64,000 nucleotides of DNA from Hydrogenophaga sp. (GTDB taxonomy: Bacteria; Pseudomonadota; Gammaproteobacteria; Burkholderiales; Burkholderiaceae_C). Location of the stretch: assembly GCA_018333605.1 (NCBI GenBank), contig JAGXSV010000083.1:62001-126000 (forward strand), given 5' to 3'. Positions 56,989 to 64,000 of the stretch are shown one piece after another. Both the position numbers and the translations under genes were made by a program. The notes below the pieces were generated by a model. The model saw only the letters and a list, made by a program, of their open reading frames with translations, did no database searches and had not been told where the DNA came from. The first letter of the stretch is position 1. Each line of letters starts with the position of its first letter.

Positions 56989-58298
56989 GGGTAGCTCCCC
57001 CGTTGCCGTGCCATGTAGGGTTCCATTTCCACATCTCTCGTCAATGTGAGAGTGAATGGCGTTCCGATTTCGACAGTCCCTGTCGGAGGAATGCGAACGT
57101 TCTTTGCAATCGTTGCATCAATGACCTGCGAAAGCGCGGAACCCATGATGTTCCCTGCCGTCTGGCGACCTCCATCGGCTCCGGTCACAACCGTGATGTT
57201 GCGATCGTCTCTGGGCAGAAGGTAGGAGCTGGCCCCAACAACCAGTGCGGTTCCGAACATCTCCCAGAAGTGGTTGTTGATCTTGGCCGGCATTCCCGTC
57301 GCACCGGCCTCATCCCCGGCTGGGGCGCCACTCAACGCAAACGATTTGCCGTTCGGCAGGCGCAAGCGCGTACAAGCAGCAAGAATGACCTTCTGACCTT
57401 GATGCAGGTTCGAGTCGTATCGACAGGTCACTTCGCTGCCTCTGGGCACCAAAAGCACCTTCTGGGAAACGGAGTCATATAGGTCTGCGGTGACTCGCGC
57501 GGTGATCATTCCAGGCAACTCTGAGTTCAAAGCTCGGGTCAGAACTGTGCGAACGATCGTTCCCTCGTAGAGCGTGGCAGGCATACGTGCCGCCTGAAGT
57601 TGCGTCGGACTTCCAATGCTCCCGTCACCCGCGTGGTCAGCGAGAAATCGCGTGTGAGAGGATCTTCCATCCCCAGAACTCGCTGCGCGGACCATCATCC
57701 CGGCAGGTCCAGCCGACCCGGGTCCAAGTGCACCTGAGGAAAGATCCTCGATCAGTCGCGACTGCTGCTCAAGGGCCGCTGCTCGCGTCCTTTGCTGATC
57801 CTCAATGAGCCGCTCTATCTCCGCGCGTGGATCGTTGCGCTGCGGTTGTTGAGTACGGCGGGCGCTGTTGCGCAACTCCACATCTGATGCAGCCATCGGC
57901 GACAGAAGGGCCAGCTGTATGCGTTCATCGACCTCCTCCGAGGGCGCTTGTTGTACCGGCCGCTCGGGAGGAGCTTCCGGGTACTCAGGGACAGCAAACG
58001 GCGTGGGTGGGCGCTGCAGGTTGTCCACCAGGTCGGAAACCAGGTCTGTTGGTTGCGGCTCGGGCACGGCCTGCTTGCCCTTATCGCCAGACGTTGGCCA
58101 AAGCACAAAGACCAACAAGCCAACTGCCATCACCCCTACAGCAAGGGTTCTGAGGTTGCGTGCCGGCATGCCCGTTTGCAGCTTGGCGTCTTCTACGTCC
58201 TCATGCGCCTCAAACACCATCCCGGGCCCGCTATCCCGTGTGCTCTCCGCTTCGAGAGGATTGGTCTTTGCCTCCGGCATTGCTCGGCGGTTGCTCAT
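56985..58298 (-). CDS. virB10: VirB10/TrbI-like type IV secretion protein
   Basis: 437 aa. Cytosolic N-terminus, one transmembrane helix (LRTLAVGVMAVGLLVFVLW, about 49-67), a Pro-rich periplasmic linker (RPPTPFAVPEYPEAPPERPV), and the VirB10 C-terminal barrel: ATLYEGTIVRTVLTRALNSE, LVPRGSEVTCRYDSNLHQGQ, ARLRLPNGKSF-type region CTRLRLPNGKSFALSGAPAG, DATIAKNVRIPPTGTVEIGT. It spans both membranes and gates the channel. Confidence 0.9.
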   Translation of the reverse strand: MSNRRAMPEAKTNPLEAESTRDSGPGMVFEAHEDVEDAKLQTGMPARNLRTLAVGVMAVGLLVFVLWPTSGDKGKQAVPEPQPTDLVSDLVDNLQRPPTPFAVPEYPEAPPERPVQQAPSEEVDERIQLALLSPMAASDVELRNSARRTQQPQRNDPRAEIERLIEDQQRTRAAALEQQSRLIEDLSSGALGPGSAGPAGMMVRAASSGDGRSSHTRFLADHAGDGSIGSPTQLQAARMPATLYEGTIVRTVLTRALNSELPGMITARVTADLYDSVSQKVLLVPRGSEVTCRYDSNLHQGQKVILAACTRLRLPNGKSFALSGAPAGDEAGATGMPAKINNHFWEMFGTALVVGASSYLLPRDDRNITVVTGADGGRQTAGNIMGSALSQVIDATIAKNVRIPPTGTVEIGTPFTLTLTRDVEMEPYMARQRGSYP

Positions 58299-58304
58299 GG
58301 CTCT

Positions 58305-59123
58305 TCAGTCCTTGGTGACGCGCACTTGCATGCGCTTTCCGATCTGCAGCATCCATACAGGATGCACCCTGTCGATGATCAAGACGTCGCGATCACGAAT
58401 GCTCTTGCGGTCCGCCACGGTGTAGTTGATCGGCATGAGCGACTCCTTTCCACGCTCATTGGCTTCAACCATGAATACCGCAGGGAGGTCCTGAATGCCA
58501 GGCGGCATTCGGATCCATGTCTTCACACCATCGGTATAGGCATGCATCCGCTGAAGGTCTGGATCGGTTGAGTGAACCTTGTAGAAGCTCAGCTCGGACG
58601 GATCCAAGCTATCGTCGCTGAGCTGGTGTGACGCTTTGACGCGCTCTTGGGCCTCGCTGTGGGCTTGATCGGCCTGCGCCTTGCGCTCGGCGCGGATTCG
58701 CACCGCCTCCTCTTGATCCGGGTACGAGAACACGGCCTTCTGTATGCGCTCATCAGGCTTGGATGTTGCCCGAAGCTCGAACTGGTAGGTTCGTCGATCT
58801 GTGACAAGACTCAGCGATGTCACCGTATCGGGCACGGTAGCCTTGATGTAGAGGTTCTTCTCGTTCCCCTCCACTCTCCAACGCACTTTGTCGCCGATCC
58901 GCGGAATTTCAATGAGCTCCTCGTCATGAGCGAGTGCAATGTGGGTGTGCATACCCACCGTGACATTGAGTCGGAAGACCACATCGGGCGTGTATGCAAA
59001 GGTGACGATGCGACTGTCCAGATTGCCAGGTGTTGGCACGGCAATCGAGGAGACCGTTTGTCCACTGGCACCAATCGAGGCCAGAGATAGAGCTGCTGCG
59101 ACAAAGAAATGGAGCTTTTTCAC
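58305..59123 (-). CDS. virB9: VirB9/TrbG-like type IV secretion protein
   Basis: 272 aa. Signal peptide (HFFVAAALSLASIGASGQTV). N-terminal domain with IVTFAYTPDVVFRLNVTVGM, EELIEIPRIGDKVRWRVEGN and C-terminal YKVHSTDPDLQRMHAYTDGV, KTWIRMPPGIQDLPAVFMVE, NYTVADRKSIRDRDVLIIDR. It forms the outer-membrane ring with VirB7 and VirB10. 6 bp upstream of virB10. Confidence 0.9.
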   Translation of the reverse strand: MKKLHFFVAAALSLASIGASGQTVSSIAVPTPGNLDSRIVTFAYTPDVVFRLNVTVGMHTHIALAHDEELIEIPRIGDKVRWRVEGNEKNLYIKATVPDTVTSLSLVTDRRTYQFELRATSKPDERIQKAVFSYPDQEEAVRIRAERKAQADQAHSEAQERVKASHQLSDDSLDPSELSFYKVHSTDPDLQRMHAYTDGVKTWIRMPPGIQDLPAVFMVEANERGKESLMPINYTVADRKSIRDRDVLIIDRVHPVWMLQIGKRMQVRVTKD

Positions 59124-59800
59124 TTGTTATCCTCGGAAATGCTGAAGTTCATGGCCGCCAGGCCCTCGGGGTTCCTGAAAACATCGTCCCTGGTCTTGTG
59201 GCCGATCTGCACCAGGGTGACCGTCATTGCGAACGACTTGACAACTGGTGACACGTTGGCAGCCGCTCTCGACGTGAGCTCGTACCGCACCAGATACGTG
59301 TTCGCTGCTACTTTGTTGACCGACCGGCGGCGGTACTCGCGGACGTAAAGCGGATAGCGCGCGAGCAAGGACGGTGGGTTGTTGTCGGGGGCTTGAAGGT
59401 AAGCTTTGATCTGATCAAGAGCTACGCCAACAGAGCGCTGCTGCAAACTTTCGACGTTTCGCTGCCAAATGGCGGGCGTGATCTCTGTCATCAACGCGGC
59501 ATAGTTGGACGCCCACGCCATCTTGGTGTCCTCGTCGGGTTCAAACCGCGCAGCCTGACCAACGACCTGCAACTGACCGCTCGTATCCTTTGCAACCTGC
59601 ATGACGTGCACCTCCTGCTTCAGGAGTACCGTTATGAGCCCGGTCATGATCAGGATACAAAGTGCGAGCGAGCCCATCGCCACAAGCTTCCATGCGCCCT
59701 TCTGGACGGCTTCACCAGAGCCACGCTCGAAGTAGGCTCTCACAGCAGCCTCTTCCATTGGGCCAGGGACATGATCAGTTGTTCGACTCTTCTTCGCCAT
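59120..59800 (-). CDS. virB8: VirB8/TrbF-like type IV secretion protein
   Basis: 226 aa. Cytosolic tail, transmembrane helix (LVAMGSLALCILIMTGLITV, about 37-57), then a periplasmic NTF2-like domain: EDTKMAWASNYAALMTEITP, PLYVREYRRRSVNKVAANTY, SPVVKSFAMTVTLVQIGHKT and DDVFRNPEGLAAMNFSISED. An inner-membrane assembly factor. Its stop overlaps the virB9 start by 4 bp. Confidence 0.85.
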   Translation of the reverse strand: MAKKSRTTDHVPGPMEEAAVRAYFERGSGEAVQKGAWKLVAMGSLALCILIMTGLITVLLKQEVHVMQVAKDTSGQLQVVGQAARFEPDEDTKMAWASNYAALMTEITPAIWQRNVESLQQRSVGVALDQIKAYLQAPDNNPPSLLARYPLYVREYRRRSVNKVAANTYLVRYELTSRAAANVSPVVKSFAMTVTLVQIGHKTRDDVFRNPEGLAAMNFSISEDNK

Positions 59801-59909
59801 GATTGGATTCTGAGGATGCGGCGTTGCTATTGCAGAGCGAATGAGCCTCCTGGAGGCAACTCATTCGAACTCGAAGGTTGGTCGTCGCACAGATATGGTC
59901 GTGCCCTGT

Positions 59910-60305
59910 TCACCAGATCTTCACGAATCCATCTGGCACAGGAGCTGCGCTGGGAAGTCCTCCATCGTGGGCTTCAACAGGCTGATCTCCGGGGCTCCGA
60001 TCGTTCATTCGAGCGTCGACAGACCGAGGCGAACCACGCCCCTCAGCAGCTCTTTCATAGACACCCCGATCGAACCGGCCCACGCGCTCCCGTCGATGCA
60101 AGGCGTCAACCTTTTCGGTGGTCGTCTCATGCGGCCTGATCGATGCACGGCAAATCTCGTTTGCCCTATGGGCTCCCAGAGTGTTTTGCCAGATCAACGC
60201 GGCCTGGACTTCGCCCTGGGCACCTTGAACACACTGAATCTTCGATTGCGCCATGGCGGCAGCCGGAGCCAGCACCAACGACATCACGCACAACAAGGTT
60301 TTCAT
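59910..60305 (-). CDS. small secreted protein between virB6 and virB8 (VirB7/Eex position)
   Basis: 131 aa. Signal peptide MKTLLCVMSLVLAPAAAMAQ, no lipobox Cys. The mature part is short, with SKIQCVQGAQGEVQAALIWQ and a polar tail. In other T4SS operons this slot holds VirB7 or entry-exclusion protein, so this is a positional candidate. Not recognisable by sequence. The 109 bp between it and virB8 hold nothing clear. Confidence 0.5.
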   Translation of the reverse strand: MKTLLCVMSLVLAPAAAMAQSKIQCVQGAQGEVQAALIWQNTLGAHRANEICRASIRPHETTTEKVDALHRRERVGRFDRGVYERAAEGRGSPRSVDARMNDRSPGDQPVEAHDGGLPSAAPVPDGFVKIW

Positions 60306-60339
60306 ATCGCCTCTTTCAATTGATGGATTCGCAATTGCA

Positions 60340-61398
60340 TCACCGCGGCGTCAAACTGCTGATCCGCCCATAACCAGCCTGGACGTTGGCTGCCGCGGAC
60401 CTCACGCCTCCTGCCGCTGCACGCGCGTGGTTCACTGGATTTGCCGCCGAACCAATTGCCCTGCTATCGATTGCCCTGCCTGCACCAGTCCTCCCGGGGA
60501 AGATCGCGTCCGTGATTCCAGGTATCGCCTCAAACAGCTTCGCAAGTCCCGCCGCCACCATTGCGATCCCAAGAGCAATAGCAGCCGTACTGCCACCTCC
60601 CAACTGCTGGAAGGCAGGGCTAAAGATTCCCGCTAGCAAGCGAAGAACCACGACAGCGGTGACGGTGAGAAATGCCGATCCAACAAGGAAGTTCAACCAT
60701 TGTTGGAACCACTGCCTGGTAAACGAACTTGCCACTGTTGCGCACATCACAGGCCCGACAACAATGCCGACGCCCAAGAAGATGGGGCCCATGATGAAGA
60801 CCCCCATGATCGAGCTCAGTGACTTCAGGAGAAAGTAAGCGGCGATGGCCAGCACCAACAAGGCGAAGATCCCCTCAAGGAGCACCTCTGCAAATCGCCA
60901 GTTGAACTCTGCTTGTCGGCCGATATTCGAGAAGACAGACGCGACCGACGAGGCGATCGATTGAATGAACTCGCGGAAGGTGTTTCCCACATTCAGTCCG
61001 ACCGCGTTCATGGTGCCCATGGCCATTCCGTAAACGGTATCAACCAGGACGACAAAGCTTCGAATGAGCATCAGTGCGATGATCCCGAACAGCAACGCCT
61101 CAACTGCCGCCGGCACAACGGGCTTCTTCTCAAGCATTGCCAGCATGACGCCCCAGATCAGGCTGATAAGCGTTAGCGCCCCTGCCAGGCCAGTAGCCAG
61201 GCCCTGCAGCCCTCCTGACAATCCGACGGCGCTGTCCTTCACCCTGTCCGAGAAGTCTGTTCCGATCACCGCGTTGACGGTGTTCTGAAACGTGAGCGCA
61301 ATTGTCTCAAGAATGGACGTTTCCGCCGGCTGCGCATAGGCCGCAAAAGGGATTGCGACCAATGGCAGCAAACACGCCCACCTCAAGCTGATGCTCAT
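60340..61398 (-). CDS. virB6: VirB6/TrbL-like polytopic membrane protein
   Basis: 352 aa from ATG 61398. Signal-like start (SLRWACLLPLVAIPFAAYAQ), then multiple hydrophobic helices: GLATGLAGALTLISLIWGVM, AVEALLFGIIALMLIRSFVV, ILEGIFALLVLAIAAYFLLK, FIMGPIFLGVGIVVGPVMCA, GSAFLTVTAVVVLRLLAGIF, IALGIAMVAAGLAKLFEAIP. This polytopic pattern with GP-rich loops is typical of VirB6/TrbL. Inner-membrane channel component. Confidence 0.85.
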   Translation of the reverse strand: MSISLRWACLLPLVAIPFAAYAQPAETSILETIALTFQNTVNAVIGTDFSDRVKDSAVGLSGGLQGLATGLAGALTLISLIWGVMLAMLEKKPVVPAAVEALLFGIIALMLIRSFVVLVDTVYGMAMGTMNAVGLNVGNTFREFIQSIASSVASVFSNIGRQAEFNWRFAEVLLEGIFALLVLAIAAYFLLKSLSSIMGVFIMGPIFLGVGIVVGPVMCATVASSFTRQWFQQWLNFLVGSAFLTVTAVVVLRLLAGIFSPAFQQLGGGSTAAIALGIAMVAAGLAKLFEAIPGITDAIFPGRTGAGRAIDSRAIGSAANPVNHARAAAGGVRSAAANVQAGYGRISSLTPR

Positions 61399-61421
61399 GC
61401 GCAACTGCATTTGGCTGTACC

Positions 61422-62165
61422 TCAGCGCTGTCCACCACCAAGGCCGCGGATGATGCTCTGATCGCGCCGCAACGCCTCTTGCTGTCGCTCCCGCGCCTCC
61501 TTGTACCCCTGCTCTTGCTTGGCGCGATCGTCGTACTGGCGTTGACGCTCCTGCCCTGCATCTCTGGTGGTGGCCGACATCATGGCCAGCACCGCTTGCT
61601 GCTGCTGGATCAGCACACCCACAGAGTTCGCTGTTGCCTGGACAGCTTGCGTCACCCCTTCAACCATCGGCATACTGGCGGTGATTTCCTGGTGCGCATC
61701 GAAGGCCTTGCCGACTTGGTCTTCGGCGAGCTTCGCGGAGTCGTACAAGGACTTGGCTGCAGTGTCTCCCACTTGCCGGCGGCGCTCGATGTGCTCCAGA
61801 AACTCCCTGAACGATGTGTACCGGCTGGTGGCAAAGGCCCCCCCGAGGTTGTCGTAGGTGGCCTTCGCACTGCGCAGTGCACCATTCAGGTTGTCTGCCG
61901 CTTTCACCAGATCGATCAGCTGCTTCATCTCTTGTGACTTGCTCAGCTGATCGATCAACGGAAAGTCGTTCATCGTCTGTTTGATATCCTCAACAAGCTG
62001 CTTCCCCTCAATCACTGTCGACGCGGTCGACTCGATGGCGGTGATCAGGTTCTGAGATAGGTTGGTGACATCGATCACCGGCATCCCGATCGAGTGGGCC
62101 TGAAGATGAATCGAGCCAAAGCAAACGGAGACGATGCTGGCAATGAAAGTGCGACGGTTCGACAT
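61422..62165 (-). CDS. virB5: VirB5/TrbJ-like type IV secretion protein
   Basis: 247 aa from ATG 62165. Signal peptide (TFIASIVSVCFGSIHLQAHS), then SIGMPVIDVTNLSQNLITAI, the P-type VirB5/TrbJ motif, and long helices (RYTSFREFLEHIERRRQVGD, QAVQATANSVGVLIQQQQAV) ending in a charged Gln/Arg-rich tail. It forms the minor T-pilus tip component. It starts 2 bp after the virB4 stop. Confidence 0.8.
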   Translation of the reverse strand: MSNRRTFIASIVSVCFGSIHLQAHSIGMPVIDVTNLSQNLITAIESTASTVIEGKQLVEDIKQTMNDFPLIDQLSKSQEMKQLIDLVKAADNLNGALRSAKATYDNLGGAFATSRYTSFREFLEHIERRRQVGDTAAKSLYDSAKLAEDQVGKAFDAHQEITASMPMVEGVTQAVQATANSVGVLIQQQQAVLAMMSATTRDAGQERQRQYDDRAKQEQGYKEARERQQEALRRDQSIIRGLGGGQR

Positions 62166-62167
62166 GA

Positions 62168-64000
62168 TTAAATCCTCTGTGCTTGCTTGATGTAACTGGC
62201 TCTCCAGTTCGGATCGCCCTCTTCCTTGAGTCTGTCCAGAAGATCCTGGAACTTCGGCTCTGACCGAATGAGGGCCAAGGTATCCTGGCCGAAATTCGTT
62301 CGCAGAACTCGGCAAATGTTGCCGGCAATTCGTAGGTAATCGCGCTGAGGTCTGAGGCTTCCGATCATCGACACCTGGTCGTCGGTTAGGCCGAACATCT
62401 GCTTGTAGAGGGCGCGATGGCTTTCAAGCTTCGGGTTGGCCCCAAGAAGAATGTTCGGAATGTTGTCGGTCAGGGTCGCTCGAATGGACTCGCTGTCAAC
62501 ACCAGTGACGGACTCGGGAGACTGAACAGTCAACCAGACGAACGCGTTCTTCTTTCGGAACGTCTTCAGCCAGTCATCAATGCCGGCCAGGAATGACGGA
62601 TTGGAGAGTGCAAAGCTCGCTTCCTCAACATAGATAAACGTCGGCTTCCCAGTCAACATCCTTGAGATGGAGCTGAATGCATGATCGAGGAACGCGCGCC
62701 CGAGGCGATCGACCTTCATGATCTCCTTCATCTCGATGCACGTCCACTTTGCCAACGAAAGCTGATCCACATCGGATCCGAAGTAGCCATAGGGACCTTG
62801 CTCGACCCACTCATGGAGCTTCACTTGTATGTCAGAACTCAGCAATGACCACACAGTATTGAGGCTCGCCTCTTGGTGCTCCGAATCTGCCACTGCCTTG
62901 ATCTTGTCGAAGATGTCGGCACGATCCGCCGCTGTCAGCCTCTCTCCGCTTTCCTCAACCCGTCGAATGATGAACTCTCTGGCTTGCACCTGTTCAAGTT
63001 CGCCACGTCGAATGTGAGCCATAGGATTGAGTCGCATCCCCCGCTTCAGATCAAGATGTGTTCCTCCAACCAGATTGGTTATGATCCGGCAGGAATAATC
63101 ACGATCAAAGATGACCACCTGGGCATCTGGATAACGCGAAAAATGCGCAAGGCAGTAGTTGACGAACGTCGTCTTGCCGCCTCCCGTTGGCATCACCAGC
63201 AGCGCGTGTCCAACCTGCTTCACAAAGGGGTCGAAGTTGACTTCGGTGCCAAACCTTGACGTGAATGTTGCCAAGGGCGGCATAGGCCTGGAGTAGACCT
63301 CGCTGAGATGCGTGGAAGCGCGATCTCCGGGAAACACGCTACACATTGGCAGCATGTGACTCACAATCTCGTTGTTGGCCAGCATCAGTCGCTGGTTGTG
63401 CGCCCACTGGCCTGGGATCGTTGAGAGAAGGGCCGCCTTCAGGCCAATTCGTTCACGGATGTTCGGAAGGCCCCCAATCTCCTTGAGAACGGCAGAGCAT
63501 GCTTGTTGAGCCGCTTGTGCCGACTCGCCAAAGAAGGTGATGGAGGTTGAGTGCAACGAGAATCCAAGCTGCTCCGCGGTTTGCCTGCGCATGGCCTCGA
63601 CGCACTCCGCATAAAGGTCCGCTTTGCCCGGATCAACTTCGGGCTCCACGCCCCGCAGAAATGCAGCGACTCGCTGCGACAGCGTGCTCTGCGTCATCCT
63701 GTAGTAGCGCGCATGTTCGTCCACGATCGCACGCGCGTGGTCATAGCTCATGCAGTGCAAAACATGCACCAACCGAAACTCGGCCTGAGCAGCCATCAAC
63801 TTGGTCATCGATTCGATGTTGCCGGGATAGCCGCTTAGAGACACCATCGTTCCGTAGAGCGTGCGGTTCGTGCCCTGCACTGCAAACACTTCACGCCCAA
63901 TCTTGACGTCAGCCGTCGCAAGGGTCGCGTCCAGCATAGATGAGGGCCTTGGCTCAACGCGGCACTCATTTGTCAGCGTCGGAGCCGCCATGCGAAGCAA
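62168..64000 (-). CDS. virB4: VirB4/TrbE-like conjugation ATPase, partial (runs off the right edge)
   Basis: The last about 610 residues are present; the start lies beyond the window (family length about 800). Walker A LLVMPTGGGKTTFVNYCL, AQVVIFDRDYSC, Walker B TFIYVEEASFALSNPSF, RKKNAFVWLTVQSPES, and LLGANPKLESHRALYKQMFG followed by FGLTDDQVSMIG. This is the hexameric inner-membrane ATPase that energises the T4SS. Followed by virB5, virB6, virB8-10 in one operon. Confidence 0.9.
   Translation of the reverse strand: MLRMAAPTLTNECRVEPRPSSMLDATLATADVKIGREVFAVQGTNRTLYGTMVSLSGYPGNIESMTKLMAAQAEFRLVHVLHCMSYDHARAIVDEHARYYRMTQSTLSQRVAAFLRGVEPEVDPGKADLYAECVEAMRRQTAEQLGFSLHSTSITFFGESAQAAQQACSAVLKEIGGLPNIRERIGLKAALLSTIPGQWAHNQRLMLANNEIVSHMLPMCSVFPGDRASTHLSEVYSRPMPPLATFTSRFGTEVNFDPFVKQVGHALLVMPTGGGKTTFVNYCLAHFSRYPDAQVVIFDRDYSCRIITNLVGGTHLDLKRGMRLNPMAHIRRGELEQVQAREFIIRRVEESGERLTAADRADIFDKIKAVADSEHQEASLNTVWSLLSSDIQVKLHEWVEQGPYGYFGSDVDQLSLAKWTCIEMKEIMKVDRLGRAFLDHAFSSISRMLTGKPTFIYVEEASFALSNPSFLAGIDDWLKTFRKKNAFVWLTVQSPESVTGVDSESIRATLTDNIPNILLGANPKLESHRALYKQMFGLTDDQVSMIGSLRPQRDYLRIAGNICRVLRTNFGQDTLALIRSEPKFQDLLDRLKEEGDPNWRASYIKQAQRI

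Noticed and set aside
1-64000. CRISPR arrays, tRNA or rRNA genes
   Set aside because: No regularly spaced direct repeats of CRISPR length and no cloverleaf or rRNA segments were noticed. The only regular array is the 20-bp iteron set at 15846-15978.

Overview
The window is a GC-rich stretch of accessory DNA, most likely part of a large conjugative plasmid (less likely an integrative conjugative element) from a betaproteobacterium of the Burkholderiales/Comamonadaceae type. This rests on recognising protein families and codon usage by eye; no database search was run. There are no rRNA or tRNA genes and no core metabolic genes. A ParM/ParR partition locus, an R64-type thin-pilus operon, a VirB-type type IV secretion operon and an anti-restriction-like block all point to a self-transmissible replicon. 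I see no replication initiator, relaxase, coupling protein or complete integrase.

Layout. 0-5.4 kb: small rightward accessory genes, mostly unknown, including a DUF1643 protein, a NERD-domain protein and an ASCH-like protein with a zinc-binding tail. 5.4-8.7 kb: a leftward PilU-type retraction ATPase coupled to a chalcone-isomerase-like secreted protein, a DprA/SLOG-like protein and HU. 8.8-12.8 kb: a RES/ParS-type toxin-antitoxin pair followed by tightly packed small genes. 12.8-15.0 kb: a SprT-like protein and a DUF1173 protein. 15.0-20.9 kb: an intergenic region ending in seven 20-bp-phased iterons, then parR-like, parM, two small membrane proteins, a bactofilin and cell-envelope proteins. 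21-33.1 kb: a leftward thin-pilus operon in the order lytic transglycosylase, pilL, pilN, pilO, pilP, pilQ, pilR, pilS, a lipoprotein, pilV and a secreted Ig-like protein. 33.2-43.1 kb: DinG-, UvrD/Rep- and RecG-like helicases, a P-loop kinase-like protein and a recombination-directionality-factor-like protein. 43.2-54.5 kb: a leftward block with a secreted nuclease, a 1657-aa methylase/helicase of the N12-methylase (DarB-like) class, a PAPS-reductase-like protein, a C5 cytosine methyltransferase and eight small unknown proteins. 54.7-56.6 kb: a DUF882 peptidase-like protein, an unknown gene and an integrase N-terminal fragment. 56.6-64 kb: VirB10, 9, 8, 6, 5 and 4 homologues; virB4 runs off the right edge.

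The most unusual observation is in the 43-54.5 kb block. Seven separate transcript leaders can fold into the same architecture although their sequences differ: one or two upstream hairpins, then a long-range stem that pairs the ribosome-binding-site region with an upstream anti-RBS arm and encloses a 4-bp mini-hairpin preceded by an A-rich, C-rich linker. The arms covary, which suggests a common RNA regulatory element controlling a whole set of candidate anti-defence genes. It may be related to the published radC RNA motif, but I could not test that. Two other repeated DNA elements stand out: a near-identical 22-24 bp perfect palindrome at four sites across 41 kb, and the seven phased iterons before parR-parM that look like a plasmid centromere.
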